Of a stretch of 62,408 bases of DNA, positions 50,073 to 58,192 are shown one piece after another. Position 1 is the stretch's first letter; the number at the start of each line of letters is the position of its first letter. The notes under the pieces were generated by a model, which worked only from the letters and a program-made list of their open reading frames with translations, searched no databases and had not been told where the DNA came from. Origin of the DNA: Pleomorphomonas carboxyditropha (GTDB taxonomy: Bacteria; Pseudomonadota; Alphaproteobacteria; Rhizobiales; Pleomorphomonadaceae); contig NZ_NQVN01000027.1 in assembly GCF_002770725.1 (NCBI RefSeq), positions 1 to 62,408 on the forward strand, written 5' to 3'. The position numbers and the translations under genes are program-made.

Positions 50073-51602
50073 TCAGGACGCCAGATGGACCAGCATCTCC
50101 TGCGTCGCCTCGCCGCCGATGACCTCACCGGCGATCCGGCCGCGGCGGAACACGATGATCCGGTCGGAATTGCCGAGGATTTCCGGCACCTCGGAGGAAA
50201 TCATCAGCACCGAGTTGCCCTCGGCTACGAAGGCGGAAAGAAAGGCATAGATCTCGCGCTTGGCGCCCTCGTCGACGCCGCGGGTCGGCTCGTCGCAGAT
50301 CAGGATGCGCGGCTTCGGATCGAGGCAGCGCGCCAGCACCACCTTCTGCTGGTTGCCGCCGGAGAGCTTCTGGACCGCCTGATCGAACGAGGCGACCTTG
50401 ATCGAGAAGCGCTTGACCTGATCGGCCACGCTCCGGCGTTCGGCCCGTTCGTCGAGGAAGCCGACGCGGGTGTAATGCGGCAAGTTGGCGACGGTAACGT
50501 TGTGCGCCACCGACGCGGTGAGCGACAGGCCGGTCTGCTTGCGGTCTTCGGTGACGAGGGCGATGCCGGCACGGATCGAATCCGCCGGCGTCTTCAATTG
50601 GGCGGGTCGTCCGTCAAGCCGGATCTCGCCGCTGTCGCGCGGCTCGGTGCCGTAGAGGGAATTGACGAACTCGCTGCGGCCCGATCCCAGAAGCCCGTAA
50701 AGCCCGAGGATCTCGCCTTTGTGCAGCGTGAGGTCGATGCCCTCGAACTTGCCGCGCCGCGAGAAGCCTTTGACCTCGATCACCGGCTCGGCCTTGCCGT
50801 CGGCCTTCGGCCGGCGCCGGTGCTCGAGAAGATCGCGCCCGACGATGGATCGGATGAGGCCGAGCCGGTCGATATCCTTGATCGAGCCGCTGTCGACATG
50901 GCGGCCGTCGCGGAACACCGTGTAGTCGTCGGCGATCTCGAAGATCTCGGTCAGCCGGTGCGAGACGTAGATGATGCCGACCCCCTGGGCGGTCAGATTG
51001 CGGATGGCGTCGAACAGGATCTGCGTTTCCCGTTCGCCGATGGCCGAGGTCGGCTCGTCCATGATCAGGATTTCGCTCTGCCGGCTGATCGCCTTGGCGA
51101 TCTCCACCAACTGCGCCTGGGCGACGGAGAGGTCGCGCAGCCGCGCGGTCGGCGGCAGAGGGAACTTCAGCCGCGCCAGCAGTTCCTCGGCGTCGGTGAT
51201 CATCTTGCGATCGTCGACGAACAACCGGCTGCGACGCTGCTCGCGCCCGAGATAGAGGTTCTCGGCCACCGTCATGTCGAGGAAGGGGCTGAGCTCCTGG
51301 GTGATGATGGCGACGCCACCGGCGAGCGCCTCCGCCGGGCTGGCGAATTCGACCTCCGAGCCCTTGATCTCGATGACGCCGGCATCGCGGCGGTAAAGGC
51401 CCATCAGGATGTTGAGGAAGGTCGATTTGCCGGCACCGTTGCCGCCGCAGAGCGCGTTGACCGTACCGGCGCGCAGCCGGATCCGCCCGTCGATCAGCGC
51501 CGCCACCTTGTTGAAGGTCTTGGACACCGCATCGGCCGAGAGCAGCAGCGGCGCCGCGCCCATCGTGCCGACATCGTTCAGTGGCGTTTCGCTGGAAATC
51601 AT
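50073..51602 (-). CDS. sugar ABC transporter ATP-binding protein (RbsA-like)
   Basis: 509 residues with GGAGGAAA upstream; first gene of the leftward operon. Two nucleotide-binding domains: the first has GGNGAGKST (Gly instead of the usual Glu before Asn), a weak signature LSVAQAQLVEIAKAI and ILIMDEPTSAIGE. The second has GLLGSGRSEF, LSGGNQQKVVLARCL and ILICDEPTRGVDEGAK. This asymmetry is normal for RbsA-type ATPases. Confidence 0.93.
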   Translation of the reverse strand: MISSETPLNDVGTMGAAPLLLSADAVSKTFNKVAALIDGRIRLRAGTVNALCGGNGAGKSTFLNILMGLYRRDAGVIEIKGSEVEFASPAEALAGGVAIITQELSPFLDMTVAENLYLGREQRRSRLFVDDRKMITDAEELLARLKFPLPPTARLRDLSVAQAQLVEIAKAISRQSEILIMDEPTSAIGERETQILFDAIRNLTAQGVGIIYVSHRLTEIFEIADDYTVFRDGRHVDSGSIKDIDRLGLIRSIVGRDLLEHRRRPKADGKAEPVIEVKGFSRRGKFEGIDLTLHKGEILGLYGLLGSGRSEFVNSLYGTEPRDSGEIRLDGRPAQLKTPADSIRAGIALVTEDRKQTGLSLTASVAHNVTVANLPHYTRVGFLDERAERRSVADQVKRFSIKVASFDQAVQKLSGGNQQKVVLARCLDPKPRILICDEPTRGVDEGAKREIYAFLSAFVAEGNSVLMISSEVPEILGNSDRIIVFRRGRIAGEVIGGEATQEMLVHLAS

Positions 51603-51785
51603 GTTTTCCTCCTCGCCTCCCTATCGGCGGGTCCTTCTCGGCGGCCCTGTACCGGGCATCGAGACCCGGCCTCCCCGGCCGATGCCGGCCGCGTGGGCCA
51701 TTGGCTTTCGGTTCCGATCCGATGGCAGCCCGTTTCCCGGTCCGGGACTTTATTCAGGTCGTTCTGTTTACCACGATCCTGTTAG

Positions 51786-51809
51786 TTTGTATGTTTTAGC
51801 AACAAACAT
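51786..51809. promoter_or_regulatory. operator A of the ketohexose ABC operon
   Basis: A 24-bp site with 7-bp inverted arms TGTATGT and ACAAACA and a 7-bp spacer. It agrees at 19 of 24 positions with operator B at 53180-53203. It lies in the A+T-rich end of the 346-bp leader (51603-51948) of the ABC operon. That leader holds no gene. Confidence 0.7.
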
Positions 51810-51948
51810 AGTATGGCGACTATGTCAAGTGGCGGTTGGGTGACCTAACCGAAAGTCGGCATCCACTGAAAACCGGGCCTTTCCGCCTCGCGCGGCAACG
51901 GCGCAACCCGGCCGGGACGAGCCGCCGAGCCGTCTTGCAGCACAGGCC

Positions 51949-52098
51949 TCACGCCCTCGCGGTCGCGAAATCGTAGTCCGCCAGGACGAGGCCGATATTG
52001 GCGAGCACCAGCTCGCGCGCCACCGGCCGGGCCCGTCCCGCGGCCACCCTCTCATGCAGCCGTCCGAGAGGGATCTCGCGGTCGCCGAGCGCGGCCAT
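51949..52098 (-). pseudogene. short open frame, possible remnant of a C-terminal coding region
   Basis: 49 codons from an ATG at 52098 to a TGA at 51949-51951. The frame stays open about 50 bases further upstream, to a TGA that overlaps the ATG at 52156. The residues (REIPLGRLHERVAAG, ARELVLANIGLVLADYDF) look like real protein rather than a chance shadow, and G+C-rich third positions persist. I do not recognise the family. It lies just downstream of the PfkB kinase on the same strand and could be the tail of a deleted or frameshifted gene, or a genuine small protein. Confidence 0.35.
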
Positions 52099-52152
52099 CA
52101 GCGCGTCGACTGCCGCGCGCCGCGATGGCCGACAGGCATTGGGTAGCGCCGG

Positions 52153-53112
52153 TCATGCGTGGGCTTCCTTGCGAATTTCGGCCGACGCCAGAAAGGCGGC
52201 GATCTGCGCCGTGCTGGATGCGCCCTCCATCGGCCCCTTGCGCGTCACGGCGAGCGCGCCGGCGGCATTTGCCAGCCGCAGCGCCTCGGCGGGCGCCAAG
52301 CCCCTCAGCCAGTGCGTGACGAAGGCCGCGCCGAAGCAGTCGCCGGCGCCCGTCGGGTCGACTTCCTCGACCACGAAGCCCGGCATCTCCACGCTTTCGC
52401 GGCGGCTGTGGAATGCGGCGCCGGCGGCACCCTTCTTGACCACCACGGCCGAGATTCCGCGCGACAGCAGCTCGGCCACCGCTCCGGCTTCGTCTTCGGC
52501 TTGGGCGAACAGGAAGATTTCCGGACCGCTCGGCAGGAACAGGTCGGTCTGCTCCAGGATGGCGTCGAGGGCGGCGCGCATCCCGGAGGCGCCGAGTATC
52601 TCCTTGCGGACGTTGGGATCGAACGACACCGTGCCTCCCCTGGCCTTTACCGCGGCGATGCCCGCTCTCACCACCTCGACCACCCGGTCGGAGAAGAGAG
52701 ACGACCCCATGACATGGAAGTGGTCGGCGCCGGCCAGCAGCGCTTCCGCCGCCGCGTCGATGGCGATCCGGCCGCAGGCGCTTTGCGGGATGTTGAAGAT
52801 GAAGGCGCGGCTGCCGTCGGCGGCGTAGCGCACGAAGGCGGTGCCGGTGACCGCATCCGCATGCACGGCGATCGCCGAGACGTCGACGCCGTCGGCCCGC
52901 AGGCGGTCGAGGTTGAGCTTGCCGAAATCGTCGGCGCCGACGCTGGAGATCATGCCGCAGGGCTGACCGAGGCGGGCGGCCTGGCTGATGAAGATCGCCG
53001 GCGCACCCGACGGATAGGGGCCGGCCCACCGGCCCGGCTCAAGAAACGTCTGTCCGATCTCGGTCGCCATGATCTCGACGACGATCTCCCCGGCCGTCAC
53101 GATTTTCTTCAT
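52153..53112 (-). CDS. PfkB-family carbohydrate kinase
   Basis: 319 residues. Ribokinase/PfkB fold with the N-terminal ITAGEIVVEIMA-type strand, YPSGAPAIFISQAARLG (sugar-binding Gly motif) and the anion-hole/catalytic motif DPTGAGDCFGAAFV (Asp base) near residue 255. It phosphorylates a sugar with ATP. Divergent from the 3-epimerase and sharing operator B, it would phosphorylate the ketohexose, for example fructose made by epimerisation of allulose. Substrate inferred. Confidence 0.9.
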   Translation of the reverse strand: MKKIVTAGEIVVEIMATEIGQTFLEPGRWAGPYPSGAPAIFISQAARLGQPCGMISSVGADDFGKLNLDRLRADGVDVSAIAVHADAVTGTAFVRYAADGSRAFIFNIPQSACGRIAIDAAAEALLAGADHFHVMGSSLFSDRVVEVVRAGIAAVKARGGTVSFDPNVRKEILGASGMRAALDAILEQTDLFLPSGPEIFLFAQAEDEAGAVAELLSRGISAVVVKKGAAGAAFHSRRESVEMPGFVVEEVDPTGAGDCFGAAFVTHWLRGLAPAEALRLANAAGALAVTRKGPMEGASSTAQIAAFLASAEIRKEAHA

Positions 53113-53179
53113 CGGCTGCCTCCCGTGCCAACGGCGTCCTCTTCGCCTGAACGCCTATTGACAAGGTGCGTATCATATA

Positions 53180-53203
53180 TTTGTTTGTAGTCGCAACATA
53201 CAT
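53180..53203. promoter_or_regulatory. operator B between the kinase and epimerase genes
   Basis: Same 24-bp dyad as operator A: arms TGTTTGT and ACATACA with a 7-bp spacer, and a shared GCAACA core. It lies 68 bp before the kinase ATG in the 359-bp divergent gap (53113-53471). The rest of the gap shows no gene. Confidence 0.7.
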
Positions 53204-53471
53204 TTTATCGCTAGGGGGTTCAGGGCTCCAAGGCGATGGGGAGGAAGCGAATGAGACGCCTGGGCATTCACGCATGCGAGCGGGAGGTCGGCTGGAGGGG
53301 CTTCGAGTCGATGCCCGAACCGTTGGAGCCTGCGGCCGCAAGCTCATCGAGTTTCCATCTGACTATCACGGCTAAAAATTCCAGTCAGACGAAGTAGATA
53401 CGAAGCCCACCGGATGACTTCACATAGTCGACACGGCTTGTGGAAGTCAAATTCAAAAGAAAGCAGCGAAA

Positions 53472-54347
53472 ATGAAGTTCGGTACACTGTACTCCTACTG
53501 GAGCCCGGAATGGAACTGTGATTGCAATAGCTATGCCAAGCTTATCGAAAAGGCGTCGGAGATCGGCTTCGATATCCTCGAGGTAAGCGCAGACCACGTC
53601 TATCGCATGTCCGCCCCGGAGCTGAGGCGCCTCAACGAACTGAGCAAGAAGCACAATATCATATTTACGACCAATAGCGGCCCGGCCAAGGAATACGATC
53701 TGTCGTCAACCGATGAGAAGGTCAGGCAGAACGGAATTGAATATTTCAACGTCGTCATGGAGAAGATGGTCGAACTGGGGTCGAATTCGCTGGCAGGCGC
53801 CATCTATTCATTCTGGCCCTGCGACTTCGAGTCCACCGACAAGGAAGGTGCCTGGAGCCGGAGCATCGATGCGCTCAGGATCGTGGCGAAGACGGCCGAG
53901 CGGCTGGGCATCACCATTTCGCTCGAAGTCCTGAATCGCAACGAATCCTACATTTTGAACACATGCGAGGAAGCGATCGCGTACTGCGAGAAGGTCGGCA
54001 GCCCGGCAGTGAAGATCTTGCTGGACACCTACCATATGAATATCGAGGAAGACAGCCTGCCTGATGCGGTGCGCGCCGCGGGCCCATTGCTGGGGCATCT
54101 GCATGTCGGCGAAAACAACCGCAAGCTTCCCGGCATGAATAACACCATAGATTGGAAGGCCCTGGCGGGGGCGCTGCATGATATCCGTTACGATGGAACC
54201 GTCGTAATGGAGCCATTCCTCATTGCCGGCGGTTCGGTTGGATACTCAATTCGTCTTTGGCGGGACCTCAGCAACCACGCCAACGGCAGGGAAATGGACC
54301 GGTACATAACCGAATCGCTCCGCTTCCTGAAAGAGAGCTTCGCATAA
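53472..54347 (+). CDS. D-psicose/D-tagatose 3-epimerase-like TIM-barrel enzyme
   Basis: 291 residues, the family's usual length. The metal/catalytic set falls at positions known for Agrobacterium D-psicose 3-epimerase or within one residue: Glu152 (SLEVLNRNE), Asp185 (LLDTYHMN), His211 and Arg217 (GHLHVGENNR), Glu247 (VVMEPF). It interconverts ketohexoses at C3, such as allulose and fructose. Base composition differs from its surroundings: bases 53641-53700 count 28 G+C of 60, far below neighbouring genes. This suggests recent transfer. Confidence 0.9.
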   Translation: MKFGTLYSYWSPEWNCDCNSYAKLIEKASEIGFDILEVSADHVYRMSAPELRRLNELSKKHNIIFTTNSGPAKEYDLSSTDEKVRQNGIEYFNVVMEKMVELGSNSLAGAIYSFWPCDFESTDKEGAWSRSIDALRIVAKTAERLGITISLEVLNRNESYILNTCEEAIAYCEKVGSPAVKILLDTYHMNIEEDSLPDAVRAAGPLLGHLHVGENNRKLPGMNNTIDWKALAGALHDIRYDGTVVMEPFLIAGGSVGYSIRLWRDLSNHANGREMDRYITESLRFLKESFA

Positions 54348-54400
54348 ACGACCGCCTAGCGCCTTGCGAAGCTTTGCATGAGAGCTGTCCCGAAAAGAGT

Positions 54401-54479
54401 TGAGCGATTTCAGCGGGATGCGATTCCGTTCGTTGCCATGCGGAATGGAACGCCGCATACCTTGGGCTGAAATCGCTCA
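54401..54479. repeat. inverted repeat with 14-bp perfect arms
   Basis: TGAGCGATTTCAGC (54401-54414) and GCTGAAATCGCTCA (54466-54479) flank 51 bases. It lies in the 289-bp gap after the epimerase gene. It may be a non-autonomous palindromic element or the end of that transcript. No T-run follows. Confidence 0.6.
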
Positions 54480-54636
54480 TTGCCAGCCTGCTCGGGCGCC
54501 GACGCGTCATGCAAGCGACCTTGCCGACTGGAACGGGAGCAAATGGCTCCGTAACTGCGTTGAGGATGCCACTGCCAGAAGACGCATCGCAAGCGATCGC
54601 GCATATCGCCGAGGTTTCGCCTCTGGCACTCGGATA

Positions 54637-55926
54637 TCAGCTTATCCGGAAGCGCCGGGCCTCGGCCGGGTTGGCGAAGACCTCGCGGTCGAGGCGCGTC
54701 AGCATGTAGGAGATCAGGCCGGTCATGATCATGTCGGTCTGCCAGGGTAGCGTCTCGATCACCGTCGACCGGCGCAGGTCCTCGACCAGCGCCGCCTCGA
54801 TCGCCGCCTTCAGCCCCGCCTCAAACAGCGGATAGGCGCGCACCGAGCCGCCGGTCAGCACGATGCGGCTGGGGTTGATCAGCGCCATCAACCGGGCGAG
54901 CCCGTAGCCGAGCGCCTCGCCGGCCCGATGGTAGATCGCCCGCATCGCCTCGTCGCCGGCATAGGCGGCCGCCTCGTGGGCGATCAGTTCCCCCTGCGTC
55001 GGCCGCACGCTGAGCGGCGGCGCGTCCTCCGGCAGGCCGAGCGCCTGGCGGTGGATGGCGTAGTCGGCGATATAGGCTTCGAGGCAGCCGCGCCGGCCGC
55101 ACTGGCAGAGGGCGCCGCCCGGCAGATGGTTCATATGGCCGAATTCGGCCGCCGAGCCGGCGGCGCCGTGGTGCAGCCGGTCGCCGACGAACAGGCCGGC
55201 GCCGACGCCCTGGTCGACGAAGATCACCGCGAAGGTGCCGTTGTAGACGTCGGGGTTGGCCTCGTGCAGCGCCTGGGCGATCATGTTGGCGTCGTTGGAG
55301 AGGATGCAGTTGCGGCCGGTCAGCACCCTGAGCGGCTCGACCAGGCGCATGTCGCGGACGCTGAAGGCCGGCGACCACATCACCGATCCGGTGTTGGTGT
55401 CGACGAAGCCCTGGGCGCCGATGGCGATCTCGGCCACCTGGCGGAAATCGATGCCGTTGTCGGCGACGATGCCGCCGAGCAGGTCGGCGAGCTTGACGGG
55501 GAAGCTGTCGCGCGTCTCCTCGTAGGTCGGCACCACCGCCTCCTGGCGGTCGATGATGCGGCCGTCGAAATCGGCAAGCTGCAGCACGACGCTGTCGCGG
55601 GAGATCTTGGCCGCCAGCACGTAGCCGGCGGTCGGGTCGAGGCGCAGCATGACGCGCGGCCGGCCGCGGCGCGCCGGCTCGGCCTGCACCTCGCCGGCCT
55701 CCGCCTCGTCGTCGCGCGCCTCGATCAGCCCTTCGGCGATCAGGTCGGCGGTGATGGCGGTGATGGTCGCCGGCGACAGGCGCGTCTCGGCGCCGAGGTC
55801 GACGCGAGCGATCGGCTCGCGCCGCCTGAGCGCCGACAGCACCAGCGACCGGTTTTGCCGACGAACGTGATCGCTGTCGGCCTTGCCGACGGAAACGCGC
55901 CGCGTTCCATCTCCACGCACGGTCAT
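54637..55926 (-). CDS. ROK-family transcriptional regulator with intact zinc motif
   Basis: 429 residues. Winged helix about residues 22-70 (RQNRSLVLSALRRREPIARVDLGAETRLSPATITAITADLI), then a ROK domain with SNDANMIAQAL, the GHMNHLPGG loop and the zinc cluster LCQCGRRGCLEAY. It diverges from the xylose-type binding-protein gene at 56324 and probably controls it. Sugar or phosphosugar effectors are usual for the family. Confidence 0.9.
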   Translation of the reverse strand: MTVRGDGTRRVSVGKADSDHVRRQNRSLVLSALRRREPIARVDLGAETRLSPATITAITADLIAEGLIEARDDEAEAGEVQAEPARRGRPRVMLRLDPTAGYVLAAKISRDSVVLQLADFDGRIIDRQEAVVPTYEETRDSFPVKLADLLGGIVADNGIDFRQVAEIAIGAQGFVDTNTGSVMWSPAFSVRDMRLVEPLRVLTGRNCILSNDANMIAQALHEANPDVYNGTFAVIFVDQGVGAGLFVGDRLHHGAAGSAAEFGHMNHLPGGALCQCGRRGCLEAYIADYAIHRQALGLPEDAPPLSVRPTQGELIAHEAAAYAGDEAMRAIYHRAGEALGYGLARLMALINPSRIVLTGGSVRAYPLFEAGLKAAIEAALVEDLRRSTVIETLPWQTDMIMTGLISYMLTRLDREVFANPAEARRFRIS

Positions 55927-56323
55927 GATGATGCCTGTCCTCCCCGACGGGGGCCTCCCCTCTCCGGCGCCCGCTTTATCCTACTGGACCAGCTCCGCCG
56001 AAAACGGCCTCGCCGAAACCGGTCCATCTCCTTGTTTCGACGCAAAACCGCCCGCTTTGCCGGCATTGCTCCGCGACGTCCGCCTGTCCGGCCGTCCCGG
56101 CCGTCGCCTCGCACCGCCGCAGGACCGTCCGTTCGCCCCCCGCGCGGCGGCCGGTCCAAATCGGCCCGAATATTGACATCGCGCCCCGCCTCGGTCCACG
56201 CTTTTTTTGGACTTCAAAGATAATCATTGGGTCGAGCGGCTTCGCCGCCGCGCTTCACAACGCGTGGGCCCGCGCGTATTGTCCGCGCGCCCATGGGAAC
56301 GCCATTCGGGGGACGTCTTCGAC
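55927..56323. promoter_or_regulatory. 397-bp divergent gap between ROK gene and binding-protein gene
   Basis: No gene is supported here. TTGACA occurs at 56173-56178, but no good -10 lies at the right distance. A T-tract (CTTTTTTTGG) and a short A+T-rich patch (about 56201-56227) mark the likely promoter zone. Confidence 0.3.
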
Positions 56324-57340
56324 ATGTGGAGGGTGCTGCCGGCCATCGTCCTCGGGCTGCTCGGTCAGGCGGCGGCGTCGCCGGTCATCGGCGTCAGCTG
56401 GCCCGGCGATATGGCGCGTCAGTGGAAAGCCGATTCGGAAACCATCCGCGCGGCGGTGGCGGCCGCCGCCGGCGCGGTGATCGAAACCGACGCCCAGCTG
56501 TCGGCGGCCAAGCAGATCCTCGACGTCAAAAGCCTGATCGACGCGGACGTCGACGTCCTGATCGTCGCGGCCGTCGACTCGCGGGCGCTGGAGCCGTCGA
56601 TCCGCGCGGCCGTTGCCGCCGGCGTGTCGGTCATCGGCTACGATCGGCCGATCGGCCTCGACGGCGTGATCTCGATCGGCTTCAACCAGACCGATATCGG
56701 CCGGCTGCAGGCGATGGCTCTCTATGCCGCGCGGCCGCGCGGCAACTGGGTGCTGCTGAAAGGCGATTTCGACGATCCCCAGACCGCCCGCCTCTATGCC
56801 GGCCAGACCGGCGTCCTCAAGGATTCCATCAATGCCGGGCTGATCCGGATCGCCGGCGAGGCCTATACGCCCGGCGGCCTGTCGCTCAACGCGCGGCGGG
56901 CCTTCGGCAACATCCTCGACGACACGCGCAACGCCGTCGACGCCGTGCTGACGCCGGATGACGCCAGCGCCGGCGAGGCCATCTCGGTGCTGGAGGAGCG
57001 GGGCCTCGCCGACAAGGTGGCCGTCGTCGGCCAGGGCGGCGACCCGGCGACGCTCAACCGCATCGCCCGCGGATTGCAGGCGGCCACCATCTGGGAAGAT
57101 CACGCGGCATTGGCCCGCAAGGCGGGCGAGGTGGCGCTGAAGCTGGCCGACGGCCGGCCGCTCGGCGAGCTCGGGGTAGCCAAGCCGGCCGACGACGGAC
57201 AGGGGACGACGTACGAGCTCTACCTCCAGCCGTTCACCATCACCGTCGATGCGCTCGGCCTCGCCCTGACGGCCGGCTGGATCGACACGCAGCGTCTCTG
57301 CGAGGACGTGCCGGCCGGCCGCGTCGCCGACTGTCGCTGA
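56324..57340 (+). CDS. orphan xylose-type periplasmic sugar-binding protein
   Basis: 338 residues from ATG 56324, which starts a clear signal peptide (cleavage near AAA-SP, about residue 19); upstream in-frame sequence is basic and non-coding in style. XylF/ChvE-like two-lobe protein: VLIVAAVDSRALEPSIRAAVAAGVSVIGYDRPI followed by ISIGFNQTDIGRLQAMAL, and VVGQGGDPATLNRIARGLQAATIWEDHAALA. No permease or ATPase follows. It could serve a transporter elsewhere, such as the ChvE/Ggu system at 61016, or act as a sensor ligand carrier. Confidence 0.85.
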   Translation: MWRVLPAIVLGLLGQAAASPVIGVSWPGDMARQWKADSETIRAAVAAAAGAVIETDAQLSAAKQILDVKSLIDADVDVLIVAAVDSRALEPSIRAAVAAGVSVIGYDRPIGLDGVISIGFNQTDIGRLQAMALYAARPRGNWVLLKGDFDDPQTARLYAGQTGVLKDSINAGLIRIAGEAYTPGGLSLNARRAFGNILDDTRNAVDAVLTPDDASAGEAISVLEERGLADKVAVVGQGGDPATLNRIARGLQAATIWEDHAALARKAGEVALKLADGRPLGELGVAKPADDGQGTTYELYLQPFTITVDALGLALTAGWIDTQRLCEDVPAGRVADCR

Positions 57341-57355
57341 AAGCCGTGGGCCGGA

Positions 57356-57964
57356 TCAGGCGAACAGCTCGGGCCGGCGCCGGCGCAGCGCCTCGACGAG
57401 CAGCCGCGTCTTGAGATCGAGCGCCTCGCCGCCATCGGCGAGATCGGCCAGCGCGGACAGCGGCAGCTCGACCACCTCGATCTCCTCGTTTTCCTCGGCG
57501 AGCCCGCCGCCCTTGCCGCGCGGCGCGGTGGCGTCGACCTCGCCCAGATAGAGCCAGACCCGCTCGGTCAGCGAGCCGGGCGAAGCGTAGGGCCGGCCGA
57601 GGAACTCGAGCTTGCCGACGACGCAGCCCGCCTCTTCCCAGGCCTCGCGGCGCACGGTGGTCTCGCCGTTCTCGCCGTCGTCGACGATGCCGGCGATCGC
57701 TTCGAGCGTGATGCCGCGGCCGTCGGCCAATAGCGCGGCCGCCCGCACCTGCCGGACCAGCACGGCCGTCCGGCGGACCGAATCATAGACCAGCACGGCG
57801 GCGCCGTCGCCATGGTCGTGCACCTCGCGGCGCACCAGCCGGGGCTCGCCATGAACGGTCGTCTCGAGAACCGCCACTTCCAGCGTCAGCCAGCCGTCGT
57901 AGACGGTCCGGCGCTCCTTGATCGACACGGGAGGCAAGCGGCTATCGGCAAGTTGGTCCGCCAT
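57356..57964 (-). CDS. Nudix hydrolase (ADP-sugar pyrophosphatase-like)
   Basis: 202 residues from ATG 57964 behind GGGGAG. A perfect Nudix box GX5EX7REUXEEXGU runs through GIVDDGE ... RREAWEEAGCV (about residues 90-112). The preceding domain and the downstream YASPGSLTERVWLYLGEV match the ADP-ribose/NDP-sugar pyrophosphatase group. It cleaves nucleoside diphosphate sugars in the cytoplasm. It diverges from glmU. Confidence 0.9.
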   Translation of the reverse strand: MADQLADSRLPPVSIKERRTVYDGWLTLEVAVLETTVHGEPRLVRREVHDHGDGAAVLVYDSVRRTAVLVRQVRAAALLADGRGITLEAIAGIVDDGENGETTVRREAWEEAGCVVGKLEFLGRPYASPGSLTERVWLYLGEVDATAPRGKGGGLAEENEEIEVVELPLSALADLADGGEALDLKTRLLVEALRRRRPELFA

Positions 57965-58192
57965 ATGGAATCTCCCCTGTCGCCGTTGATGCGCTCCTTG
58001 ATAGCCGCCCATCCTCGGCCCCGCCAGCGCCGCCGGCCGGGCAGCGAGGATCGGCGGCGCCGGTCCCCGGCCGCTGTCGCCCGTCGGCAACAGTCGGGCG
58101 CCGCGCACCCGGCCGCCGGCAAGGCACGGTGGGAGCTTGACCGCCGCCCCTCGCCTCGGCCAAATGCAGCAGCCATCGTTTGGGAGTCCAGC

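Noticed and set aside
56173-56201. TTGACA as a complete promoter for the orphan binding-protein gene
   Set aside because: No acceptable -10 hexamer lies 16-18 bases downstream, so only the -35-like sequence is noted.
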